Source: Adiantum capillus-veneris
Taxonomy: Eukaryota > Streptophyta > Polypodiopsida > Polypodiales > Pteridaceae
Direction of reading: 5' to 3'
NCBI GenBank assembly: GCA_014529385.2
Contig: CM043959.1
Coordinates: forward strand, 14,011,809-14,075,808
Length of the DNA: 64,000 bases
The number at the start of each line of letters is the position of its first letter. The first letter of the stretch is position 1. Below are positions 40,375 through 49,725 of this stretch, piece by piece. The notes below the pieces were generated by a model. It saw nothing but the letters and a program-made list of their open reading frames with translations, had not been told where the DNA came from and made no database searches. Both the position numbers and the translations under genes were made by a program.

Positions 40375-40491
40375 CACCCCCCCCCCCCCCCCCCCTTTTT
40401 CTCATCGTTTTTTCCGAAGTGTCTCTAGTCACTCTGCGTTTTTACCCACATCTAGATTTCCATATTTCCTCGCATTCTCCTCGTTCAGGTC

Positions 40492-42506
40492 ATGGCCCGC
40501 ACAAAGCAAACAGCAAGGAAGGTTTATCCTAGCCAGTCTGGTCCGCAGGGCCAGGCTAGCTCGTCTGCAGTGCAACCGTCAACATCGCAGGTGATTCCGG
40601 GCAAGACCATGCCGCAGTTGGGCAAAAATGCGAAGAAGAAGATACGAGTAGAATAGGAGCATTCTACTCGAACTTCGTAAGCTCCAAAAGCACATTTCAT
40701 TGGCAATACCTAAACTCCCATTCCAGAGAGTTGTTCGCGAGATTTGCAAGCAACACAACCTAAATTTCCGATGGTCTCGAAGTGCAATGGGATGCTTGCA
40801 CGAGGCCACCGAGGATTTTTTTGTAGAGCTTTTTCAGGACAGCTACATTCTCTCGGCCCACGCCCATAGGGCAACATTGATGCCGCAAGACATCAACACA
40901 CTTCGCCTTCTCAAGTTCAGGTATGACAAAACAATATCGCCTGTCGGTATTTCAGACCGAAAGATGGACAATATTCTTAGAATACCACCTATTGACAAGG
41001 TCAAAGTTCATGAAGTGTCTACACAAATGCATCGATACAGCACCCATCTCAACACCGAGCGGGACACAATAGAAGACGATAGTGAAAGATTGGAGAAGTT
41101 ACACCTTGAGATGATGGAGGAACTAATGGCAGATGCCATCAGCGACGCCAACGCTGATGATTTCTCATTGTTGTTTCCCTATTTCCATGTTGACCTTCCT
41201 CTGTGGGGACGCATTCTGTATTTTCCCTATCACCCCCACGAGATTGCAATTTTACAAAACCGGACGAGGGAACTCACAGACTCGATCATCAATTGCTTGC
41301 TTTGGTGCGTGCTATTCTTTTTTTCACAATAAATTCATTTAATATATTGAATTTTGTATGACACGAATTTCTTTACAGTTTTGTAGTTTCAAATTTGCCT
41401 TGGAATATGCAAAATGATGTTGCTGTCCTTGACTCGAACCTCTCGGTCGTTTTGACGGCCGAGAATACATCTTTAGTGGAAGTAGTTGACTGGTTCCAGT
41501 CAGTGAACATGGAGACGGCAAAATTTTTAGTTCTGGCTTATCATGAAGGGTAAGCAATGTTTTCAATAGTAAAATTATTTTATCTTGAACTCTAATTTGT
41601 TGTGATGACATATGTTTTGCTTATGTTTATTTGTAACAGCGCTCATTGAAGTCTTGTTCTCTTACACCTTGAACGAAACCGGTGCTACCTTGCTAATTCA
41701 TCCCATGGATTTCATGGTGAAGTACGTAGGTAAGAGGTTTTGTATTTTGTTCGACATCGCATAGAATTTTGTTAAAAGTCGCTTATGAAATTTAATTGTA
41801 TTTTGCGTAGATCTGTTCGGAAGCTTGTGTCTGCTCTTGAAGCTTTAACGCAAGAGCAGATATATAATAATCTTACGATTATTAGTTGCAAAGTCCCTAA
41901 GTAGGACGATGCCTACTCTTGTGGATGGAGGGTCTTAATCAATGCAGAAATTTTGTTAGGGGTCATGCTTGATGGAAGTCGTAGAAGTGTAAGCATTTGA
42001 CACTCATTTACAGATTTGTATCTTAATAAGTAGCTATGTTAATAAACATGATGTTCTTAACGCAGGTAAGAAATTTGGCAGATTATTCAAAGGCCGATGT
42101 TTCTTCGTTTAGAAACAGAATGATTGAAAACTTGATCAATTGTGCGACCATGCGTCCAGACGGAGCACGTGATACTTTTATCCCACCAGCACCAAGGCCC
42201 ACGCCTAGGCCTCCGCCGACAAGATACCCCTTGTCTGCCATACCAACACAAGCACATATCAATATCTCCCCAGATGCCTCCCCAACCCAAGCTCCCACCA
42301 GCTCTTGTCCTCAAGAAATAGCTCTAGAACCCTCAAACCCCCCACCCAGCACCTCTCCTGCTCATGAAGCAGCTCCAGAGCCCCCAAACCCCCCACCCAA
42401 CACCTCTCCTACTCATGAAGCAGCTCCAGAGTCCCCAAACCCCCAAGCCACCACCTCTCCTCAACCTCAACCAACAGCCCCCACATCACCGCATGCACAA
42501 TATTAG
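40492..42506 (+). pseudogene. Histone H3-tail/H3-fold protein fused to a Ulp1/C48 cysteine protease, five exons
   Basis: Exons 40492-41304, 41379-41549, 41640-41729, 41811-41988 and 42066-42506 join with GT-AG introns and consistent phase, about 560 residues. The N-terminus is MARTKQTARK, identical to the first nine residues of mature histone H3 including Lys4 and Lys9, but not Ser10. After about 54 residues a one-base frameshift near 40650 is needed. Then comes an H3-like histone fold: LPFQRVVREI, an HEATEDFF helix, LFQD, AHAHRATLMPQDI (40721-40912). A linker with a charged helical part follows. The protease part has AHxSLVLL (catalytic His, 41644), NSSHG where Asp is usual, and VPKxDDAYSCGW (Cys codon 41920). 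Two key codons are stops: the Trp after His is TGA (41647) and the oxyanion Gln is TAG (41902). The last exon is Pro-rich. The C48 family cleaves SUMO or ubiquitin-like conjugates; H3 mimicry is inferred. Confidence 0.85.
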
Positions 42507-42716
42507 AAAGAGATTATGAAATGTACTTTTGACAGATTGATTACAAGAAGTGGATCGAAATTTGACTTTTGTTTTGATTATGGTTCAAAGTTTACAAAAT
42601 GTTGTGTACAGCTTTCCAAAAAAATGGGAGAGTGAGGATCCAATGGTGTTTGGTAATGTAGAGAGTTGCCTTTGTCGAGTAATCTTTGAGAATAGTATTT
42701 GAATCATTGTGTATAG

Positions 42717-44061
42717 TTAGTTCACTATTTCAAGTCTGTCGCTGGTAATCTGTGCACAAAGAGTCATATTTTCTTGTCTGTGAGGTACCTGCAATGCAAC
42801 GTACACGATAAGACATTGGGATATATGAGCACGATAGAAACATCAACGTATAAAATTAATACATGTAGATTAGTACCTTTCGCATGTTACACTTGAAAAC
42901 AAATTTTGAAGGCAAATTGAGATCGGACTCATTTAACATATCCTCTCGAACTTGTCTTAAAGTGACATTTGATCTGACCACAACAACTGTAAGCAAATAA
43001 TTTGAAAACCATATCTCGATGGATATCAAGGGATTAAAAGCATTGTCACTTAAGTCTTGATCCATAGCTACCAACTGACCATTCACTCGATGCCACCTCA
43101 CGTAGTAGAAAGAAACTAAAAAATTCTGTGATGCTATCATACACTTGCACACAACCGAGCGCTTATCAACTTTGCACAAAATGCCTTCAGAATCACTGAC
43201 ATCCCAATTATCATCCAAAAAATCAAGGCAAGTTTGGGATTTGCAGATGAACATGGTTTCTGTTTTTCTAACCTCCTCATCGTGGAAGAAATCTATAAAG
43301 ACATGTAATGGCATAAATAGACTGACTCGTACTTGCCTGCTTGCAATGTTTGGTCGCAAACAATTCAAAATTTCCTGATGAAGCTTGAGTCTAAAACACT
43401 CAGAGGTTTCTGAAGTTGGAACTGGCCACTTTGGGGAATCTTGTTGGGGAAGAGGGAAAGGTTTCAAAGTGCCAAATCCATGGACAAAGCAAGGGGCGTT
43501 GTAAAAGTAGTCGTAAAAGAAAACTCCCCTCTCTATGAGAGCTCTTCTCCCACTAGTTCTGTACATAAGTTCTCCCACCGAAGCATGAAAAGCATCAAAA
43601 GTACCAATTATGCACTCAACTGGTTGCCAGTCTTCTTTGTTAGAAGGATAAATATCTGCAAAAACAAAAGATAAGAGAATGGTCACAAGAAATAGTCAAC
43701 AAAATAACTTGAAGGATCTTTAAAGACTTTTTAGCAATATAGTAGTCACACAGTTTGGTCTATGAGATGGAAACCCCAAAGGTGACTGTTGTAGTCGTAG
43801 TTTGGAGTGCATATATGCATGCTCAAAGAGCACCTCTTTCACTGTCTTTCCCGTTTGAGACAAGCGAAAATCTTTCACACGTCCTTTGTAGCTATTGATG
43901 AATTCATTTGACATCCGTTTTCTTCTTGTTGTTTGAAGCAGAACCCAACTACCAATGGTGATTGTGGTAGACATCCAGCGACCATGGTCTAAGTCAAAGC
44001 TGTTGAATAGTTCCACAGATTTAACAGAGGCGGATGGTCGTCGTGGTCGTCTTCCTTCCAT
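42717..44061 (-). CDS. Unknown protein of the TIR element, minus strand, about three exons
   Basis: Starts at ATG 44061 (MEGRRPRR, basic N-terminus), just inside the right terminal repeat, and ends at TAA 42717, convergent with the H3-like/Ulp1 gene. Clear splice sites: acceptor before 43655 (TTTTTGCAG), donor after 42877 (CGAAAG/GTACTA), acceptor before 42788, giving a last exon of 24 codons in frame. The exon 1 donor is uncertain. The first exon encodes an ITIGSWVLLQT stretch followed by a basic segment, faintly like the start of a BAH-type domain. The second exon is a long globular frame with Cys/His residues (ETMFICKSQTCLDF, VVCKCMIA) and a conserved-looking YYVRWHRVNGQLV. No in-frame stop was seen in exon 2. 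I recognise no family; it is probably an accessory protein of the element. Confidence 0.6.
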
Positions 44062-44214
44062 CTCTGCTTCTATTAGCTGCGAAGTGACACTACACAAAAA
44101 CGATAGAAGAAAAGAGTCTCACTAGTTTACACAAGAAGTAGTAGCTTGAAAAGTGTTCATCAAAAGGTGTGCCTCATTGAATGTGAGCTATGGCACATTC
44201 GGCGTTCGTCGGCC

Positions 44215-44422
44215 AAGGCAGGGGAATAATTTGCACAAATCGCATCGTATCTTCTTATTCAGATTTTTTAATAGAAAAAAACTCTTTTTTGAAAACGTAA
44301 AATTTGAGATAAAAATCAAATAAATTGGAGCTACCGTTGTGGTGACTCAAACTCTATTGGTCGAACAACATTCTCTCTCTAACGCCAAAAAATCCTTTTT
44401 TGAGTCCAAAATTTTCCTAATG
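44215..44422 (-). repeat. Right terminal inverted repeat
   Basis: The outer end 44394-44422 is the inverted partner of 34139-34167 (27/29). Inward similarity extends to about 44230, weaker and with indels. The first exon of the minus-strand gene starts about 150 bp inside this end, mirroring the arrangement at the left end. Confidence 0.75.
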
Positions 44423-44775
44423 CATAAAGCAAATCTTCTTTGAGACATAACTCTCACACTTGGAGTTTAGTTGCACCCACTGTTAACAAACTCATAATAC
44501 ACACATGACTTTTGGGGAAAAAGAATTATGCATGACAAGCTCATAAATAGCAAGTAAAAATATTCTTGAAACACCATTAATCATTCTAAACCCATGCAAA
44601 TAAATACCAAAATCACACCTTATCCCCCTCTTCATATGGGAGTAGTTTTTGACCTAGAACCCTAGAACTAGGTATACGTGTACATGAGACTTTATCATAC
44701 ATTCTTTGGGGTTTAAATGCATGAAAAGTCATTATCAAGTGAACGTAAAAATTGCACAAATCAACTCCACCACTT
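44423..44775. other. Spacer between the TIR element and copia; nothing recognised
   Basis: AT-rich sequence with no coding signal. A possible target duplication of the TIR element would lie near 44423, but no convincing match to the left flank was found. Confidence 0.5.
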
Positions 44776-46163
44776 GGATATACATCAGACATTGTTACTG
44801 CTTTCTTGAATGGTGACATATTTGAGGAAGTTTATGTAATGCAGCCTCGCGGTTTTGTCAAGAAAGGACAAGAGGACAAAGTGTGCAGATGTAAGAAGGC
44901 TTTGTATGGGTTGAAGCAATCTCCTCGTGCTTGGTATGAGAAATCTGACACTCATTTGGTCAAACGAGGCTTTCATAACAATCCAACAGAAAGCACTTTG
45001 TATGTAAAGCGTGAGGGTGATGTGCTTCTCATTCTGGTTCTTTATGTATGATTTGTTGATCACTGGACCAAATGAGAGACATATTGCTGAATTTAAGGCT
45101 GATTTGAATGCTACTTTCTTGATGAAAGATTTGGGGTTGTTGCATCATTACTTCGGCATACAGTTTAAGCAGTGTGATGGTGGTATTGCATTGTGTCAGA
45201 AAAGTTACATAGAAACATTGCTATGTAAGTTTGAACTTGAGGATTGCAAACCTATTGCCACTCCCATGGAAACGGGTTTAAAATTGAGTCTTCATGATAC
45301 TAGTGATCCTGCAGATGTCACTCTTTACCAAATTGTTGTTGGATGCCTCATGTATGTATGCGACACGAGGCCGGATATTCAGTTTGCAGTCTCACAGGTC
45401 AGCAGATTTATGCATAGCCTAGGGTCTAGGCATTGGCAGGTTGTCAAGAGGATTTTTTTCTACCTCAATGGCACTTTACATCTTGGTTTGTTTTAACCCA
45501 AGGGGGGATCATTGCCACCAGACTTACATGCTTTTTCGGACTCATATTGGGCTGGTTGTTTTGACACACGAGTGTCCACAAGTGGTTTTTGTTTCATGCT
45601 TGGCAGTTCATGTATATCAAGGTTGAGTAAGAAGAAACCTACTGTGGCCACTTCAAGTTGTGAGGCTAAGTAGAGGGCAGTCTTCACAGCTACGGTTGAG
45701 TGTGTATGGCTCAGACGCCTTATGGCTGATTTGGGTGTTGGACAAGACACTGCCAACACTATCTACACTGACATTCAGAGCGCATTGGAAATTGCAAGGA
45801 ACCCAGTTTTTCATGCTCGCACAAAGCACATTGAGGTGCATTACCACTATGTCAGGGAGAGGCTCCCAGCAGGAGAGATCAGCTTGGCTTATGTGCCAAC
45901 ACAGGACAACCTTGTAGATCTTTTCACAAAGGCATTGTCTCGTGAGAAGCTCGAAGCTTTCCCCAAAGCTTTGGGCTACTCCCCTTTGTGGATTGATCAT
46001 GTCCTCTTGGCACACTTCCCTTTACTCATGTGCCAGCTCTCATTCACTGCATCACTCCAGGGGGGATTTGTTCCCATATACATGTGGTAGTGATGTGTGT
46101 GAACACACTAGGACCGCCGGGGCATTTTTTCCCTCTTTAGGAGGTTTTTTCCCCCGTGCATTG
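44776..46163 (+). pseudogene. Truncated Ty1/copia: RT, RNase H and part of the 3' LTR
   Basis: Aligns with 50176-51560 of the full copia element, so it is the same family. It begins abruptly inside RT at the SDIVTAFLNGD motif, continues through KALYGLKQSPRAWYE, and has lost bases at the YVDD box (45048-45060, frameshift). It then has the RT C-terminus and an RNase H domain with stops. The polypurine tract CCAGGGGGGATT at about 46058-46068 is followed by an LTR start at 46069. The LTR stops at about 46163, where LINE sequence takes over. No gag, protease or integrase. Confidence 0.9.
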
Positions 46164-46947
46164 CAAACGCCCTGCACGTTTTATCGTTGATTGGATTCTA
46201 TGCACCAATGAGGGCCAGTCTCGAGGGTCAGCTGCTTCCACATCCTACATTAGCTTTCCAAGAGCCGTCTTGGCTAGGTATTTGAAAAGAGAGTCCTTAA
46301 AGAGATGATCCCTTGAGACTAATTTCTTATTATTTCCCTCTAGGAAGCAAGCGTCATTGCTAGCTCTTGCTATGTGAAGCTTCAAGGGAAAGTGACCCGA
46401 CATACTCTTGGCAGTATTGACACACAGTATCACAGAGGAGGTAAGCCAGTGTACAGGATGGGAGATGTAGCACCTGTCCATATGAAATGTCGTATTGGCA
46501 TATTGGAGGCTTGTGTATGTCAAACCAGGAGAGCTACTCCATGGCCCTGCATTCCACAAATCAAACAGTGCACATTTCTCATAGAATGCTTGCCATTTGG
46601 ATTTTTTAAAGCCAGCCAGTAGACTAGACGACCCCGTATTATCCTTTTGAGCTTCCACTGTGTTGAAATCACCCATGATGCACCAGTCTCCTTTGAGAGA
46701 GGCTGCTCCCTGAGATCCACCCGAAGTTCGGCTCTCCCCTTGGCATCACAGGGTGCTTAGATGTTAATGATGATGAAGGACTGGCCTGTCCACTTGACCC
46801 TTACCCCAAGGACTCTCCCTAAGGCGTGGTTAAACAGGAAATGTGGCTCCAATTTCCTGTCAAAAATGGAGAGCACCCCACTATGCCCTAGGGCGCCATC
46901 GTTGTATTACACCAACTTATTTCCTATTGACCACTTTCTACAACAGA
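46164..46947 (-). pseudogene. LINE endonuclease fragment (3' part of a split LINE)
   Basis: The minus-strand frame 46245-46690 shows an apurinic-type endonuclease of non-LTR retrotransposons: GDFNTVEAQKD, a PGLTYTS block (the usual TW...), a HMDRCYIS block (Asp-Arg), and SGHFPLKLH where SDHxPL is usual. The 5' part of the same LINE continues at 51707 beyond the inserted copia element. It joins the truncated copia LTR at 46163. Confidence 0.85.
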
Positions 46948-47174
46948 TGTTACCATATACATGTGGTAGTGATGTGTGTGAACACACTAGGACCGCTAGG
47001 GCATTTTTTCCCTCTTTAGGAGGTTTTCCCCCCCGTGCATTGTATATACGCCCATCACTCTAGGGCTATCTATCTTTCCATTGCACACTAAGTAAAACAC
47101 TCTATATCGTGTGCCTTGAGCTTCCTTCGTCTTCTTCGAGTTGTGTGTGTTTTCTTGCAACCCTAATTCCAATA
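46948..47174 (+). repeat. Copia 5' LTR
   Basis: Starts TGTTACCATATACATG and ends CCCTAATTCCAATA directly before the primer site. Includes a TATATA-type promoter region near 47041. Matches 51476-51701. Confidence 0.92.
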
Positions 47175-47176
47175 AT

Positions 47177-47191
47177 TGGTATCAGAGCAGG
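47177..47191 (+). promoter_or_regulatory. Copia primer binding site
   Basis: TGGTATCAGAGCAGG, complementary to the initiator tRNA-Met 3' end, two bases inside the 5' LTR. Confidence 0.92.
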
Positions 47192-47541
47192 TTGCATCCT
47201 CCTGGGCTTAGTTGCCAGCAGCTCCAGCACATGCCTGTCCACTTTCTTCGATTTCAGTGAGCTTTGGCGAGAGTTCACAGGTCGACAAAAATTTTGGGCT
47301 AGCTCATAGAGCTAAGTCTGCTCAGATTTCTGATTTAGGCTCATTGCGACCTTCGTTTCTACTACTACAGGCAGTGCTGCACAGGCTATTTTGTCATTTT
47401 GTGCAAAAATTTTGTCAGTGTTGTTTTTTGCATAACAGGTCCCTTACAGTCTTCTATGGTTTGTGCTATACAGCACGTGTTGTTCCCACTTTGTTTATCC
47501 TCTTTTCAGGCAGTTTTCACATCAGGTGCATCATTTACCAT

Positions 47542-48558
47542 GGCTGACAACAACACAGATGTGTTCAAGATGTTTGTTGCTAAGCACAGATTGGATGGAG
47601 ACAATTACCCTATGCGGGCTTACATGATGCAACATGTTCTTGTGTCAAAGGGAGTTTGGAATATTGTGCAGGACATTGACGTACGTCCTGGTTCTGAGGA
47701 TGAAAGCGATGTTGAGGATGTTACAGGTCTTGCTACAAGGATTGCTGCTGTTAGAGTTGTTTTGCCTACGCCACAGAACAAGCTCGTTTTGGGATGTAAA
47801 GGATGCGCAGGCTCATGCATTGATTGTGTTGTCTGTGAACTGCACCATTACTCTCCACATTCATTCAACGAAATTTGCAAATCAGGCTTGGGATATTCTG
47901 GCTGGTCTTTATGCAAGCCGCAATGAGTCTAAAATTGCACTGCTGCGTAAAGAGCTAGAGTCGAAGATTATGTATGAGGAAGATGATATGGACACTTTCC
48001 TTGTTGGTGTCAAGGATAACAATGAGCAACTTATTTCTGCAGGTGAAGTCATTTCAGACAGGTCCCTTGTGCAGAATATTCTTGATGCCTTACCATATTC
48101 TTACCAGACTTTTGCTAGTACTTGGAGACTTATGACCCAAGGAAATCCTGAAGTTGTCAATTTTGATGCATTGTGCACATTGTTGTTACAAGAGTCACTT
48201 TCCAAAAAAAAAAAGGACTAGACAACGTGCAGTTGAACAGGCTTTTATTGCTTCTCAAAGAAAGGGTGGTAATAGCAATGCAGCCACTTCTTATGGTTCT
48301 TCTACGAGTGGAAAAGCATCTGTTCCTAATGATTCTGTTGGCAGCAATTCATCTGGAAATTTTGGTGATAAAGGCAAAAAGAAGATGCGTTGCCATTATT
48401 GTAAAGCTAATTATCACTTGATCAAGCAGTGCCCTAAGTTGAAGGCCAAAAAGGCTAAGAATAAAGAGGGTGGTTCCACTACAAATGCAGCCATTCTTGA
48501 GTCTTCTGTGGAAGGAGACTGTGATGCTAATGTTGATGTAGAAGCCCTGGGCTTTTAG
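47542..48558 (+). pseudogene. Copia gag with CCHC zinc knuckle, two frameshifts
   Basis: Starts at ATG 47541/47542 with MADNNTDVFKMFVAKHRLDG, typical of copia gag. The frame shifts near 47795 and again at the poly(A) run at 48208-48217. The later frame holds the zinc knuckle CHYCKANYHLIKQC (about 48391-48432; Cys-X2-Cys-X4-His-X4-Cys intact). It forms the particle and binds RNA in active relatives. This copy cannot make a single product. Confidence 0.88.
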
Positions 48559-48598
48559 TGCAGAGTGCACTTACAATCCTGTTGTCCATGATGCATGC

Positions 48599-49550
48599 AT
48601 GTCAGTTGCTGCACATTCACATGTGTGGTATTTTGACAGTGGTGCTACAAAGCACATTACCTCACATCGTGAATTATTCACCTCTCTCGAGTGTGTCCCT
48701 CATGGGAATTCAGTCACTTGTGCCAGCAATGCCTCTTATCCGATCCAGGGGGCTGGAAAGATTGTGCTTACTATGGCAGTTCTTTCATACTTGTTGATGC
48801 ACTTTATATACCTGGGATCAAGAAGAATCTTTTGTCTGTTTCTACACTAGCTAGACTTGGACTTGTAGTCAAATTTGTGGATGACAGATGTACAGTTCAT
48901 GATCTTAGTTTTGGTGATGAAATTGCAGTTGTAGATTCAAGGGCTGTTTCAGATGCAAAACTATGGCATGCGCGTTGTGGGCATCTGAATTTTGCCAGTT
49001 TGCTGCGTTTGCAGAAATTTGATATAGTTTCTTCTTTGTTGCCTCTTGAAGCACCTGTCAAACATGTTTGTGAAGGCTATATTTTTTGTAAGATGCAACA
49101 CTCAAAGTATACACCTCATCAAATGGTGTTGCTGAGAGGAAAAACAGGTCACTTACGGAAATGGCACGATGTATGGTCAAAATTCAAGCTTTGTCGCATT
49201 CTTTTTGGCTTGAGGCCATCATGTGTGCCACTTATGTCCTTAACAGGTGTCCTACAAAAGCTTTGCAGTCTATTACTCCATATGAAGCATGGCATGATAG
49301 AAAGCCTTCTATTGAGCACATGCGTGTTTTTGGTTGTTTGGTATATGCTTTGGTGCTACAAACACGGCACATAAAATTGTATGATAAGGCTGTCAAATGT
49401 ATTTTTGTTGGTTATAGTGCTGAAAGCAAAGGTTACAGGTTGTATCATCTGCAAACAAAGATTATTTTGGTTTCACGAGATGTAGTGTTTGTGGAAGATT
49501 ATGTTCAGCCCTTGCTGTCATGTACTAGAGACAGTAATGTAAGCTCATAG
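48599..49550 (+). pseudogene. Copia protease and integrase, integrase core deleted
   Basis: The protease motif WYFDSGATKHIT is at about 48628-48665 (catalytic Asp present). The integrase zinc region follows with LWHARCGHLNF (48961-48993) and C...C near 49069-49092. The sequence then jumps from the zinc region directly to NGVAERKN-type sequence (about 49120-49150), so the Asp-Asp part of the catalytic core is missing. The C-terminal part continues with WLEAIMCATYVLNR and YDKAVKCIFVGYS. The minus-strand relative at 57.7-58.9 kb keeps the missing core. Confidence 0.85.
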
Positions 49551-49725
49551 GATTTATGACACTTTGTTGCCTCTTTTCAGTGGTGGAAGTTCGAATGTAA
49601 ATTCCAATGAGGCAAACGTACAGCCTATGGGGATTTCCAAAAATGTTACAGATCAGCCTATTAATCATGCAGATGTACATGATGTACTTGATGAGGAGAG
49701 GGCTGAAAATGAGTAAGCTAGAGGT

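Larger units (their letters stand above)
39436..40491. promoter_or_regulatory. CpG-rich bidirectional intergenic region of the TIR element
   Basis: About 1 kb separates the divergent ATGs at 39435 (-) and 40492 (+). Its base composition is strikingly GC- and CpG-rich compared with the AT-rich surroundings. It contains a 218-bp tandem duplication, several inverted repeats built from the GCGTTGTGGCGCGAC word, one TATA-like box facing each gene, and a poly(C)19 run. The small open frames inside do not resemble proteins. A shared promoter is the simplest reading. A replication or transposase-binding role is possible but not shown. Confidence 0.6.
34139..44422. mobile_element. Four-gene TIR DNA element with a histone H3-like/Ulp1 protease gene
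   Basis: A 10.3-kb unit bounded by inverted ends. The outer 29 bp at 34139-34167 and the reverse complement of 44394-44422 match at 27 of 29 positions (CATTAGGAAAA, one mismatch, TTTGGACTCAAAAA, one mismatch, GG). Weaker matches continue inward. Inside are four multi-exon genes as two convergent pairs: 34538-37360 (+) against 37484-39435 (-), and 40492-42506 (+) against 42717-44061 (-). The flanking sequence is different in kind (microsatellite-rich DNA on the left, copia on the right). The outer limit and target duplication are not certain, because a weak GATTT-containing similarity continues just outside. Multi-gene TIR elements with Ulp1-like proteases are known in plants among Mutator- and KDZ-like groups. 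The H3-like component is not one I know. This copy carries stops and is not autonomous. Confidence 0.8.

Noticed and set aside
40655..40930. Host centromeric histone CENH3 gene
   Set aside because: The tail matches canonical H3, loop 1 has canonical length, and the frame continues into a protease inside a TIR element, so it is not an ordinary host CENH3.
34139..44422. Endogenous giant-virus or other large DNA-virus fragment, because it holds a histone and a protease gene
   Set aside because: The genes have plant-like GT-AG introns, the unit has transposon-like inverted ends, and I see no capsid, packaging ATPase or DNA polymerase.
47170..47200. tRNA-Met gene fragment
   Set aside because: The match is only the short primer binding site next to an LTR, not a tRNA gene. 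The same applies at 11779, 16989 and 58928.
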